In this document: in pieces, positions 7,931-16,326 of the stretch | Layout: each line of letters begins with the position of its first letter | Position numbering within the stretch: the first letter of the stretch is position 1 | NCBI GenBank assembly: GCA_943369485.1 | Contig: CALRNH020000005.1 | Coordinates: 128,594 to 192,593, forward strand | Source of the DNA: ATX-6F1 sp943369485 | GTDB taxonomy: Bacteria; Cyanobacteriota; Cyanobacteriia; PCC-6307; Cyanobiaceae | DNA: 64,000 bases | Direction of reading: 5' to 3' | Made by a program: the position numbers and the translations under genes | Notes under the pieces: generated by a model | The model's database searches: none | Told to the model about the DNA's origin: nothing | What the model saw: only the letters and a program-made list of their open reading frames with translations

Positions 7931-8442
7931 TCCGGTTCTAGCGGGGTGGGGCTGCCGGGGTGATCCCGGCAGATGTGGCCGTTGCGCCAGCTCCAGAGCC
8001 AGGGCGGCACCTGCAGCAGCTGTTGCAGATCGGGTCGCTCCCGGAGGCTCACCGGAATGAACTCGGTGGCGTAACTGAAGGCGGCATCCCGCTGGGCCTG
8101 GTTGAGCACCACGCTCCCTTGGGGCCCCGACACCGAGCGGTGCAGGGTACCGATCGGAATCTCCAGGGCCCCCATCGCCCGCTCCAGCTCCACCACATGG
8201 TGGGGCTGGTCCCACTCAGGATTGAGCAGGATGAAGCGGCGATGGCCGCTCAGCACCAGGTTGTGATCCACCTGGTGCCCATGCTGATAGAACTGCTCAA
8301 ACCCGTCGTCATCGGGCGGCGAGATGGCGGCGCCGCTGTGCAGCACCACATCGGTGCCATTGGCGTGGGGCACGCTGGCATCGAAGAAGGTCACCAGCGG
8401 CGTTTCCCGGAACACGTGGATCGGAACGAAGCGGAGCTTCAT
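7927..8442 (-). CDS. Conserved hypothetical, possibly cupin-like
   Basis: A 171-residue soluble protein beginning M-K-L-R-F-V-P-I-H-V-F. The middle is rich in His and acidic residues (V-L-H-S-G, H-G-H-Q-V-D-H-N-L-V-L-S-G-H-R, then W-D-Q-P-H-H-V-V-E) in short strand-like segments, which suggests a beta barrel such as a cupin with a metal site. That is inference only. It is translationally coupled to sodA (GTGA at 7927-7930), so a role linked to oxygen stress or metal handling is plausible. I chose ATG 8442 over the longer frame at 8466. Confidence 0.65.
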   Translation of the reverse strand: MKLRFVPIHVFRETPLVTFFDASVPHANGTDVVLHSGAAISPPDDDGFEQFYQHGHQVDHNLVLSGHRRFILLNPEWDQPHHVVELERAMGALEIPIGTLHRSVSGPQGSVVLNQAQRDAAFSYATEFIPVSLRERPDLQQLLQVPPWLWSWRNGHICRDHPGSPTPLEPE

Positions 8443-8500
8443 GGCCCTGACCGGCGGCTCTTCCACAGTTAGCCCCGCCTGGACGCTGGCGCATCAGGGC

Positions 8501-8719
8501 TCAGTAGGAGCTTTCCTCGCCCAGCAGCGCATCGATGCAGCCGCGGGCCGCCTCCAGGGCCGACTCGGGGCTGGGCCAGGGGCCCTGGCTCAGCTGACAA
8601 TGAAGATCCACATCGGCCACATGCCCGGCAGGATCGCCGATGTGCACATCCCAGCCGCCCTCAAGAGGCCGCAGGCTGAGGGCATAACCACGGTGATGAA
8701 GGGCCTTGGTGTGGTCCAT
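8501..8719 (-). CDS. Small hypothetical protein
   Basis: A 72-residue acidic protein starting at ATG 8719. It alternates strand-like segments (Y-A-L-S-L-R-P-L-E-G-G-W-D-V-H-I) with a C-terminal helix (S-P-E-S-A-L-E-A-A-R-G-C-I-D-A-L-L). The layout resembles small HicB-like or single-domain alpha/beta proteins, but I recognise no family. It is in the same direction as, and 58 bases upstream of, the sodA operon. Confidence 0.55.
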   Translation of the reverse strand: MDHTKALHHRGYALSLRPLEGGWDVHIGDPAGHVADVDLHCQLSQGPWPSPESALEAARGCIDALLGEESSY

Positions 8720-8774
8720 CGCAGGGGCGTCAAGCTACATCAATCCTGGCTCAACTTCAGGGGTTCAGCGCCGA

Positions 8775-9635
8775 TCAGGCCGCCGGCAGCACCTGGCGGT
8801 AGCCCCCGGCGGACACCACCTGCAAGGGCGTGTGGAACAGCGCGCTCAAGGGAGCGTCCCGCAGCAGCTCATCGGCGGGGCCATCGCCCACCACGGCCCC
8901 CCGGTTCAGCAGCACGCAGCGGCTGATTTCGGGGATGATCGCCTCGATCTGGTGGGTCACCAGCAGCAGGGTGGTCCCGGAGCGGGCCAGATCGCGCAGG
9001 ATGTCCAGCAGCTGGTGGCGGGAGCGCAGGTCGAGGCCATTGGTGGGTTCATCCAGCACCAGCACCTCGGGATCGTGCACCAGGGCCCGGGCCAGCAGCA
9101 GCCGGCGCTTCTGACCATCGGAGAGCTGGGCCAACGGGCGCTCGGCCAGATCCAACAGGGCCAGCTGGGCCATCAGCTCCCGCACCCGCTCGCGCTGGGG
9201 GTCTGTGGGCTGCTGGCTGCGGCCGATTCCCACCGAGCCGAAAAAGCCCGATAGCACCACGTCGAAGGCGCGCACGCGTCCTATGTAGCCGATCTGCAGA
9301 TCCGTGGAGACGAGGCCGAGGCGCGCGCGCAGGTCCCAGAGGTTCACGGTTTCGCTGCCGAAGATCCGCAGCGCCGAACCGGGCTTGACCAGCGGGTAGA
9401 GCTCGCGGCTGAGCAGTTTGATCAGGGCACTTTTGCCGGCCCCATTGGGGCCGAGCACCACGGTGTGCTCACCCAGTTGCAGGCGCAGGTTGAGGTTCTC
9501 GAACACAAGGCGTGGGCCGAGGTAGGCGTCCACGGCCTGGAGCTCGAAGTAGGGGCTGGAGGACGTCAAAACCGGGGGTGGGCTGAAGGGAAGCCTATGG
9601 GGCGAGGCTTCGGCCGCCATCAGAGGCGCTACCAT
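8775..9635 (-). CDS. ABC transporter ATP-binding protein (COG1119, ModF-like)
   Basis: A 286-residue single ABC ATPase. Walker A is G-P-N-G-A-G-K-S near residue 69, the signature is L-S-D-G-Q-K-R-R near 170, Walker B is V-L-V-L-D-E-P-T-N-G-L-D near 193, and the H-loop is L-V-T-H-Q-I-E-A-I near 227. The sequence L-Q-I-G-Y near residue 113 and the I-P-E-I after the H-loop are characteristic of the ModF/COG1119 group. No permease is adjacent, so it may be a soluble regulator or serve a distant permease. ATG 9635 or ATG 9620 can be the start. It is divergent from the Phd/VapC pair, with 20 bases between. Confidence 0.85.
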   Translation of the reverse strand: MVAPLMAAEASPHRLPFSPPPVLTSSSPYFELQAVDAYLGPRLVFENLNLRLQLGEHTVVLGPNGAGKSALIKLLSRELYPLVKPGSALRIFGSETVNLWDLRARLGLVSTDLQIGYIGRVRAFDVVLSGFFGSVGIGRSQQPTDPQRERVRELMAQLALLDLAERPLAQLSDGQKRRLLLARALVHDPEVLVLDEPTNGLDLRSRHQLLDILRDLARSGTTLLLVTHQIEAIIPEISRCVLLNRGAVVGDGPADELLRDAPLSALFHTPLQVVSAGGYRQVLPAA

Positions 9636-9636
9636 C

Positions 9637-9650
9637 TGACCATCAGGTCA
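9637..9650. promoter_or_regulatory. Possible operator between the ABC ATPase and the Phd antitoxin gene
   Basis: The dyad TGACC-ATCA-GGTCA lies in the 20-base gap between two divergent genes, just before the Phd-type antitoxin gene. Antitoxins of this class repress their own promoters through short palindromes, so this is a reasonable operator candidate. Five-base arms occur often by chance. Confidence 0.35.
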
Positions 9651-9655
9651 TCGAG

Positions 9656-9898
9656 GTGGTTGTGGCGACGCGATCGGTGGCGGTGGTGGAAGCCAAGTCC
9701 CAGTTCTCGGCCCTGCTGGCCGAGGTGGAGGCCGGCGCGGAGGTGCGGATCACGCGCCGCGGACGCACCGTGGCCCGGTTGGTGCCGGAGCCGGCCCGCC
9801 TGGCCTCGGACCTGTTCGAACCGTTCTGGAGCGAAGCCCCACCCGAGCTGGAGGAACTGCTGGACCCCCCTGCGGACCCGGTGGGCATGCTGGATTGA
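9656..9898 (+). CDS. Phd/YefM-type antitoxin
   Basis: An 80-residue Phd/YefM antitoxin. The DNA-binding half reads V-V-E-A-K-S-Q-F-S-A-L-L-A-E-V-E-A-G-A-E-V and then I-T-R-R-G-R-T-V-A-R-L-V-P, a close match to the family. The acidic, proline-rich C-terminal tail (from residue 55) would bind the toxin. A GTG start is likely, at 9656 or 9662. The toxin gene starts 4 bases after the stop. Confidence 0.85.
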   Translation: MVVATRSVAVVEAKSQFSALLAEVEAGAEVRITRRGRTVARLVPEPARLASDLFEPFWSEAPPELEELLDPPADPVGMLD

Positions 9899-9901
9899 TC
9901 G

Positions 9902-10300
9902 GTGGCGTTTCTGCTCGACACCAACATCCTGATCGCCGCCATCAAGGGCCACCCAGCCGTGGCGGAACGGCTGCGCAGCTTGGAGGCATCCCAGCTGTTG
10001 CTGTCATCGGTGGTGCTGGGAGAACTGGAGACCGGTGTGCTCAAGAGCGCCTGGCCGGCGCGCAACCGTGAGCAGCTGGAAAGAGTGGTGAATCAGCTGG
10101 AACTGATCTCCGTGGATGGGGCCGTGGCCAAGGCCTATGGACGGATCAGCGCAGCGTTAGAGCAGCAGGGAACACCGATCGGGGCCAATGATCTCTGGAT
10201 CGCGGCCCAGGCCCTGGTCAGTGGAGCCGTTCTGGTGACGGCCAACCTGCGCGAGTTCGAGCGGGTGGAGGGGCTGAGCTTGGACAACTGGTTGGCGTAG
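9902..10300 (+). CDS. vapC: PIN-domain toxin (VapC/FitB-like)
   Basis: A 132-residue PIN ribonuclease partnered with the Phd-type antitoxin. Catalytic acids appear in F-L-L-D-T-N-I-L at residue 6, L-G-E-L-E-T-G near 41 and A-N-D-L-W-I-A near 98. The fourth position reads V-T-A-N-L-R-E-F, so Asn replaces the usual Asp there, as in some active PIN toxins. GTG 9902 follows the antitoxin stop by three bases. The C terminus (L-D-N-W) is the FitB-like ending. Confidence 0.85.
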   Translation: MAFLLDTNILIAAIKGHPAVAERLRSLEASQLLLSSVVLGELETGVLKSAWPARNREQLERVVNQLELISVDGAVAKAYGRISAALEQQGTPIGANDLWIAAQALVSGAVLVTANLREFERVEGLSLDNWLA

Positions 10301-10335
10301 GCGGACCATTGGGTGCGGCCGATGGAACCGACCCC

Positions 10336-10779
10336 TCAGGCCAACGCCTCCAGGTAGAGCCACTGGCCCTGGGGGCCGCGCCCGAAACGGGAGCGCTCTT
10401 CAAGCACTCCGCTGCGGCCACGGCGGCTCCAGCGGGCCTGGAACTCCACGGTGCCCTCAGCATCGCCTGGGCCACCGGCCTCGCTGGCCAGTACGGTGAG
10501 CCCCAACCAGCGGGTCTGGCCGCACGCCGCCAGCAGCTCACGACGCCGTTGGCGCCCATCGGGAACCGGCTCAGGGTGGGTGCGCAGCAGGTGATCGATC
10601 GCCCCAGGCTCCACGCCGGCCAGGGCGAAGGCGCTGTAACGCGAGCGCATCAATTGCTCGGCGGTGGAGGCCAACTGCTGGCCGCGGATCAACGGGGCGC
10701 AACACGCGGCATAGGCCCCGGCTCCGCAGGGGCAGGCGGCAGGCAGCTTGGAGATTGAAACAGCGAAGCCCTGGGCCAT
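10336..10779 (-). CDS. YchJ/UPF0225 family protein with SEC-C motif
   Basis: A 147-residue UPF0225 protein. It opens with C-P-C-G-A-G-A-Y-A-A-C-C (residues 15-26), a zinc-binding SEC-C motif, followed by A-E-Q-L-M-R-S-R-Y-S-A-F-A-L and the Y-L-E-A ending typical of YchJ. The core resembles an NTF2-like fold. The function is unproven. ATG 10779 is chosen because the motif begins soon after it; the longer frame adds unrelated residues. It is convergent with the PIN toxin gene, with 35 bases between. Confidence 0.85.
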   Translation of the reverse strand: MAQGFAVSISKLPAACPCGAGAYAACCAPLIRGQQLASTAEQLMRSRYSAFALAGVEPGAIDHLLRTHPEPVPDGRQRRRELLAACGQTRWLGLTVLASEAGGPGDAEGTVEFQARWSRRGRSGVLEERSRFGRGPQGQWLYLEALA

Positions 10780-10940
10780 GGGCAACGGGAACGATGAACC
10801 CACTCTGGGCTGGTGGCAGACGATCAGGCCTTCGAGGAGGCCTTGAAGCGCCAGGGCCGGCGGAAGGGTGGCAATGACTACAAGAGCCTCAAATTGGCCG
10901 ACTAGGGTTCCGATGGCCTCCTTTAAGGGTTGAACCACTG

Positions 10941-13103
10941 GTGTGGATGCGTCGTCTCTCCAGGGATTCAGCGAGTCAGCTGAGCATCAAATCAAAGCTG
11001 ATTCTGATGCTGCTGCTGGTGAGCGGCTTCTCCACGCTCATCTCGGCGGCCCTGGGCTATCGAAGCGGCCAGATCAATCTCACCAATCGGGTCTTCAATC
11101 AGCTCACCAGTGTCAGAGCTTCAAAGGCCTATCAGATCGAATCCTATTTTCGGAACATCCAGAATCACACTCAGACCCTGAGTGAAGACCTTTCGATCGT
11201 CGCTGCCGTCGAGCAGTTCGACGCGGCCTTCCAGCAACTGAAAGGTGTGAAAGGGTCTGCCCAATCAGACCAGGCCCTGGAGACCTACTACCGCAAGGAA
11301 TTCCTACCACGGCTGGATCAGTACCATTCCGGCACTCCGAACCTCCCCGCCTATCTGGCCAGTGACCCGGCCACGCGTTACCTGCAGTACAACTACATTG
11401 CCGCCAATCCCAATCCGGTCGGCAAGAAACAGCAACTCGTCGCCGCAAAGGATGGCAGCGCCTATTCACAGGTGCATGGGCGCTATCACCCGATCTTTCG
11501 CAACATCATCGCCAAGTTCGGCTACTACGACATGTTCCTGATCAATCCCCAGGGACAGATTGTCTACACCGTTTTCAAGGAAACCGATTACGCCACCAAC
11601 CTTGACCATGGCCCCTACAAGGACAGCAATCTGGCCGAGCTGGTGCGTCAGGTGATCGCCTCAAAGGAGAAAGGGTTCACCCGGCTGGTCGACTTTGCCA
11701 CCTATGCCCCCTCCTACGGCGCACCCGCCTCCTTCATCGCGGCCCCGATCTACAACGGCTCCAAGCTGGTCGGCGTTCTCGCCTTTCAGATGCCCGTCGA
11801 CGAGATCAACAACGTGATGACCGGCAACCAGGAATGGAAACAGGATGGACTGGGCCAATCAGGTGAAACCATCCTGGTGGGCCAGGACAACCTGATGCGC
11901 TCGGCCTCGCGCTTCTATCTGGAGAATCCCAAGGCCTTTCTGACCCAGTTGCAGTCACGGGGCATGAAGGAAGACGCGATCGCACGGCTGCGCCAATACA
12001 AAACGACGATCCTGCAGCAGCCGGTCTCCACCCCGGCGGTGACCAAGGCGGTCGCCGGTGGCTCCGGAACCCTGCAGGTGGTCGACTATCGCGGTGTGCC
12101 GGTGCTGAGTTCCTATGCGCCGCTTCAGATCGATGGCTTCGACTGGGTGATCCTCTCCCAGATGGACCTGGCGGAGGCCTATGCGCCGATCCACGCCTTC
12201 CAGCGGCAGATCCTGATCACCGTGACGTTGCTGATCCTGCTGGTCACCCTGCTGGCCATGGCTCTGGCCCATCTGTTCGTCAAGCCTGTCCAGCAACTGA
12301 TCGAGAGTGCCCGCAAGGTCTCGTCCGGCGAACTCACGAGCATCCCGGAAGTGAATTCCAAGGACGAATTCGGAGAGTTGGGCCGGTCCTTCAATGCCGT
12401 CGTGCAGAGTCTCCAGACCCAGACGGCGCTGGTCGATCAGAAGAACCAGGAGAACGAGAAGCTGCTGTTCAGCGTCTTTCCCACGGCCATCGCCCGCCGG
12501 CTGCAGCGGGGTGAAACTCAGATCGCCGAAGACGTCACCAACGTGGCGGTTCTGTTCGCCGATCTCAAGGGATTCTCCCAACTCTCCTCGTCCCTCACGG
12601 CCTATGAATCGCTGGCCATTCTCAACGATCTGGTGGGGTCCTTCGATGACCTGGCCGAGCAGTTCGGTCTGGAAAAAATCAAGACCATCGGCGACAGCTA
12701 TCTCGCGGTCTGCGGCCTCTCGGTGCCCTACCTCGACCATGACAAACGGGCGCTCGATTTCGCCATCGAGATGCTGGGTGTCCTGCGACGTTTCAACCTC
12801 GAGCGCGGCTTCACCCTCGGTCTCCAGATCGGCATCCACTCCGGCGACATCGTGGCCGGCATCGTCGGCAAGAGTCGGGTGGTCTATGACATCTGGGGCG
12901 AAACGGTCAAACAGACCCACGGGCTCAGCCAGGTCTGTCCCTCCGGCTGCGTGCTTGTCTCCGAGGTGGTGCATCACCGGCTCGAGGATCTCTACCAGTT
13001 CGAGCTCACCTCCGCGGCAAGCAATGGTCAGAAATCACAGCAGGCCTGGCAGTTGATGAGCACCACCGCGCCAGCGGTCGGCGAGGCACTCTCGAAACCA
13101 TGA
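10941..13103 (+). CDS. Receptor-type class III nucleotidyl cyclase homologue with missing catalytic residues
   Basis: A 720-residue membrane sensor. TM1 lies near residues 18-38, a large Cache-like extracytoplasmic region near 40-420 (with L-I-N-P-Q-G-Q-I-V-Y-T), TM2 near 427-450, a HAMP domain near 450-500, and the cyclase domain near 525-690. Metal-binding Asp541 (F-A-D-L-K-G-F) and Asp585 (I-G-D-S-Y) are present, and so are the adenine-selecting Lys581 and Asp650. The transition-state Asn and Arg that follow Y-D-I-W-G are Lys657 and Gly661 instead. The stop overlaps the channel gene (ATGA at 13100-13103). Start GTG 10941; ATG 10947 is an alternative. Confidence 0.9.
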   Translation: MWMRRLSRDSASQLSIKSKLILMLLLVSGFSTLISAALGYRSGQINLTNRVFNQLTSVRASKAYQIESYFRNIQNHTQTLSEDLSIVAAVEQFDAAFQQLKGVKGSAQSDQALETYYRKEFLPRLDQYHSGTPNLPAYLASDPATRYLQYNYIAANPNPVGKKQQLVAAKDGSAYSQVHGRYHPIFRNIIAKFGYYDMFLINPQGQIVYTVFKETDYATNLDHGPYKDSNLAELVRQVIASKEKGFTRLVDFATYAPSYGAPASFIAAPIYNGSKLVGVLAFQMPVDEINNVMTGNQEWKQDGLGQSGETILVGQDNLMRSASRFYLENPKAFLTQLQSRGMKEDAIARLRQYKTTILQQPVSTPAVTKAVAGGSGTLQVVDYRGVPVLSSYAPLQIDGFDWVILSQMDLAEAYAPIHAFQRQILITVTLLILLVTLLAMALAHLFVKPVQQLIESARKVSSGELTSIPEVNSKDEFGELGRSFNAVVQSLQTQTALVDQKNQENEKLLFSVFPTAIARRLQRGETQIAEDVTNVAVLFADLKGFSQLSSSLTAYESLAILNDLVGSFDDLAEQFGLEKIKTIGDSYLAVCGLSVPYLDHDKRALDFAIEMLGVLRRFNLERGFTLGLQIGIHSGDIVAGIVGKSRVVYDIWGETVKQTHGLSQVCPSGCVLVSEVVHHRLEDLYQFELTSAASNGQKSQQAWQLMSTTAPAVGEALSKP

Positions 13104-14584
13104 ACACCTCCTCACCTCTGTGGTTGTGGGGAATCAGCCTGGCCATCGGCTTTCCCCTGCTGACGATCGTGCTGGGCGAAGTGATCCATCGCCTGAAGCG
13201 ACGGGGGCTGGCGATTGCGAGCACGGTCCGGCTGGTGCGCGATGTGCTGCTGCCGATCCTGGTGCTGTTGGTCTTCCTGCAGCACCTGCTCATGGTCGAC
13301 CCCGGCAGTCGTCTGTTCAGGACCGTCGAGACGGTGTTCTGGGTCTGCGTGATCCATGCCGCCCTTTCCCTGCTCAACGTGGTCCTGTTCGAGCAGGCCG
13401 AGGCCGACACCTGGCGCTCAAGGGTGCCGAAGCTGCTGATCGATCTGGCACGCCTGTTTCTGATCCTGCTGGGAACCGCGTTCGTTCTGGCCACCGTCTG
13501 GAACGCGGATCTGGCCGGTCTGGTCACCGCCCTGGGGGTCAGTTCGATCGTCATCGGTCTGGCCCTGCAGGACACCCTCGGCAGTGTGATGTCGGGCATT
13601 GCCCTGCTGTTCGAGCGGCCCTTCACGGTGGGGGACTGGCTGGAGGTGGGCGGCGTAGTGGGCCAGGTGATCGACATCAATTGGCGTGCCGTGAGGTTGC
13701 TGACGCTGGAGCAGGAGATGGTCGTGATCCCCCACAAGCTGATCAGCAGTGAGATCATCCGGAATTTCACCAAGCCCAACCCGATCCACGCCGAAAGGAT
13801 CCAGATCGGCTTCTCTTACAACGATCCGCCCAACCTGGCGCGGCAAGTGCTCAAGAGCACGGCCTTGGAAACCAAGGGCATTCTGCTGGATCCAGAACCT
13901 GATGTGTTCACGCTCGCCTATGCCGACTCTGCCGTGTCCTATGAGGTGAAGTTCTTCATTCGCGACTATGGCGATGTTGAACAGATTCGTGAACGCTTCA
14001 TGACACGGGTCTGGTACGCCGCCAAGCGCAACAACCTTTCGATTCCTTTTCCGATCCGAACGGTGTACAACTACCATGGGCCCACGAGCCAGCAGAAAGG
14101 GCTCGCCAAGAAGTTCAGCGAAAGCCTCCAGGCCATCCCCTCCTACGTACCCATCAATCGCGAGGAGAGCAGCGTCACCACCTCATCAACAGGAATCGCC
14201 CTTCAGCATTTTGCGGCAGGAGAGAAGGTGATCCGCCAGGGCCGAATGGGCAACGAGCTCTATATCATTGTCGCCGGCCAGGCGGTGATGTCAACCCGCG
14301 ATGACAGTGGCGAAGATCTGGACTTACTCGCGCTGAGAAGTGGTGAGTTCTTCGGCGAGATGAGCCTGTTTTCCGGTGAACCCAGCGTCGTGACCATCGC
14401 CGCCAGCAATGATCTTGAAGTGATGAAGCTCCCAGCGGCGGTGGTCAATCAGATGATCGATCGCCAGCCCAGCTTCGCCCGCGAGATCGGCCAGATCCTC
14501 GAGATCCGCCGCCTGGCGATCCAGGAGACGAAACAGGCCCACCGCCAGTCGATGCAGGACCAGCAAGCGGGGCAACGCCCCTGA
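13100..14584 (+). CDS. MscS-like channel with cyclic-nucleotide-binding domain (bCNG type)
   Basis: A 494-residue inner-membrane channel. There are four hydrophobic helices in the first 170 residues, then an MscS pore and beta domain (T-A-L-G-V-S-S-I-V-I-G-L-A-L-Q-D near residue 143, F-T-V-G-D-W-L near 175, V-I-P-H-K near 209), and a cNMP-binding domain near 365-480. The phosphate cassette reads F-G-E-M-S-L-F-S-G-E-P-S-V-V-T; Glu420 is kept, but the Arg that usually holds the cyclic phosphate is Ser429. The family is known as bacterial cyclic-nucleotide-gated channels. It is translationally coupled to the cyclase homologue upstream, so the pair probably forms one signalling unit. Confidence 0.9.
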   Translation: MNTSSPLWLWGISLAIGFPLLTIVLGEVIHRLKRRGLAIASTVRLVRDVLLPILVLLVFLQHLLMVDPGSRLFRTVETVFWVCVIHAALSLLNVVLFEQAEADTWRSRVPKLLIDLARLFLILLGTAFVLATVWNADLAGLVTALGVSSIVIGLALQDTLGSVMSGIALLFERPFTVGDWLEVGGVVGQVIDINWRAVRLLTLEQEMVVIPHKLISSEIIRNFTKPNPIHAERIQIGFSYNDPPNLARQVLKSTALETKGILLDPEPDVFTLAYADSAVSYEVKFFIRDYGDVEQIRERFMTRVWYAAKRNNLSIPFPIRTVYNYHGPTSQQKGLAKKFSESLQAIPSYVPINREESSVTTSSTGIALQHFAAGEKVIRQGRMGNELYIIVAGQAVMSTRDDSGEDLDLLALRSGEFFGEMSLFSGEPSVVTIAASNDLEVMKLPAAVVNQMIDRQPSFAREIGQILEIRRLAIQETKQAHRQSMQDQQAGQRP

Positions 14585-14685
14585 CCGGGGCCGTGACACC
14601 CCTTAGCTCCCGACGGTGATCAACCATGCAGGAGACTGCACCGGAAGCGCGCCTCCGCAGGCCCCATGGATGAATCCTGCCACCG

Positions 14686-14865
14686 ATGAGCCCACTGTTT
14701 GCCTGTTCAGGTTGTGGCGTTCGGATTGAACGCTCGATGCGCCTCTATCTCGAGCAGAAGGGACATGTGCTCTGCTCCACCTGCAAGGACCAGCGGGAGG
14801 CTGATCCACCCGCTTCAGAGGCGCCGAGTGCCGCAGAGAACGAGATGCCACCGACCGGAAGCTGA
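14686..14865 (+). CDS. Small zinc-ribbon protein
   Basis: A 59-residue frame, M-S-P-L-F-A-C-S-G-C-G to the TGA at 14863-14865. Two Cys pairs, C-S-G-C and C-S-T-C, are separated by 21 residues, which is typical of a treble-clef or zinc-ribbon knuckle. The acidic, Ala/Pro-rich tail is probably disordered. It may bind nucleic acid or protein; the function is unknown. Its last base directly abuts the TAG of the convergent GH57 gene, with no base between. Confidence 0.7.
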   Translation: MSPLFACSGCGVRIERSMRLYLEQKGHVLCSTCKDQREADPPASEAPSAAENEMPPTGS

Positions 14866-16326
14866 CTAAGCGATCACCGCTTCCCCGCGCCGGTGGATCT
14901 CGCTGGCGTAGGCGGTCCAGGCTCCCTGGCCCCAGTAGCGGAAGCAGCTGGTTTCCAGCAGCAGCAGGTGGAGCAGGGCTTCCTGGTAGCGCGGGGATTT
15001 GGTGATGGCGGGATCCTCAGCCACCAGGGGATCAAACACCTGGTGGAACCGGGCGCTGAACTGGTTCATCGGCTCCAGCACGTTGCCGTAGCCCTCCACC
15101 CAGCTGAGATCGTTGGTCCAGGAGGCACCCGCCATCGAGAACTGGGGATCACTGGCCTGGAGGGCGGCGATCGCGGCTTCGGTGGCTTCCGGGGTGGGTG
15201 GGCAACCAACCTGTCGCCACAGCTTGTGTTGCTGCACGGCCTGAATCGTCGGGTAGTCAGCGGGGCTGAATCCGGCGGCTTCCAGCAACTCCAGATACTC
15301 GGTGCCATTGATCGCCACGGTGCCTGAATCGTTGCCCGCATCCCTGCCCAAAGAGGCAATTTTCTGATGGGCCTGGATGAAGGCGGACGGGAATTCATTC
15401 ATCATCACGCCGCCATTTTCACCATCGGCAATCTGTGACACGAGCGAAGGGATCATTGTTTCTCCCAGCGCTTGCCGTTCCAGCCCGAGGGCTTCGTAGC
15501 AGGGCTGCATCTGTCCCACCAGCTTGGTATCGGAACCCTGGGTTTTGATCAAGGCCGTGATCGACACCTCCTCGCCGCTGGAGCTGCGTGCCACGAGCTG
15601 GTTGGGGCGGTATTTCTGCTCCTGACTGAGGCCTGAACCATCGAGGTTCTCCACGCTGTGCTCCTGCACCAGCAGCCAGCGGTAGCCGCAATCGCGGAGG
15701 GCCTTCACGAAGGCATAGAGGGTGTCGGGGTGGTTGGGCAGGTGCATCTCAGGCGGAGAGAATCCCTTCACCCGTTGCAGGGCCTCAGGGCCGAAGAGGG
15801 CCGCGAAATGGTGTTGCCAGGCCAGGATCTGCAGCTTGAGATCGGGGATGGGCGTGGAGGGAGCCACGGCATGGCTCCAGAAGGTGCCGAGCCATTCCAC
15901 GTGGGGCTGCAGGCTGGGATCGCAGGCGAGCGACTTCAGGGCATCGAGGATGTCGTAGCGGCCCATCTGCTCAAAGCCCCAGAGCAGGTTGCCCGAGTAA
16001 TCCAGCATGATCCGGGGATTGCAGCCATCACGAATCAGCTGGGGGAGGATCTCCGCGAGGCGCTTGTAGCACTGGGCAAACGCTTCGGCGTTGTGGTTAT
16101 CGCCCTCGCCGGGGTGCTCAAACATGTATTGCAGATGCGACATCAGCTCGCCATTGGCCCCGGCCGGAATCGTGGGCTGGTGCATGTGCAGGGCGCAGGC
16201 AAAGCCTGAGCGGATCTGCTCCAGGTTGAGATTGGAGTGCGGCGCAAACGCGGGGCCGGCCTGCTGCATGAGGGCGAGGATCTCGGCTTCGTCGCCAGCG
16301 ATCGGCGGTAGGGAGGGGTGGGTCAT
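14866..16326 (-). CDS. Glycoside hydrolase family 57 protein
   Basis: A 486-residue GH57 (alpha-amylase/branching-enzyme superfamily) protein. The family's H-Q-P motif appears in C-A-L-H-M-H-Q-P near residue 40, a barrel motif in W-L-G-T-F-W-S-H-A near 144, and the nucleophile motif is probably W-L-L-V-Q-E-H near 220. The C-terminal part (G-A-S-W-T-N-D-L-S-W-V, then R-Y-W-G-Q-G-A-W-T) is the GH57 helical region. It probably acts on alpha-glucans such as glycogen in the cytoplasm; there is no signal peptide. ATG 16326 overlaps the stop of the VapC gene upstream (ATGA); longer frames run into that gene. Confidence 0.88.
   Translation of the reverse strand: MTHPSLPPIAGDEAEILALMQQAGPAFAPHSNLNLEQIRSGFACALHMHQPTIPAGANGELMSHLQYMFEHPGEGDNHNAEAFAQCYKRLAEILPQLIRDGCNPRIMLDYSGNLLWGFEQMGRYDILDALKSLACDPSLQPHVEWLGTFWSHAVAPSTPIPDLKLQILAWQHHFAALFGPEALQRVKGFSPPEMHLPNHPDTLYAFVKALRDCGYRWLLVQEHSVENLDGSGLSQEQKYRPNQLVARSSSGEEVSITALIKTQGSDTKLVGQMQPCYEALGLERQALGETMIPSLVSQIADGENGGVMMNEFPSAFIQAHQKIASLGRDAGNDSGTVAINGTEYLELLEAAGFSPADYPTIQAVQQHKLWRQVGCPPTPEATEAAIAALQASDPQFSMAGASWTNDLSWVEGYGNVLEPMNQFSARFHQVFDPLVAEDPAITKSPRYQEALLHLLLLETSCFRYWGQGAWTAYASEIHRRGEAVIA

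Noticed and set aside
11955..12977. Long leftward frame opposite the cyclase domain
   Set aside because: Asp/Gly/His-rich composition without motifs; the other strand carries all cyclase motifs.
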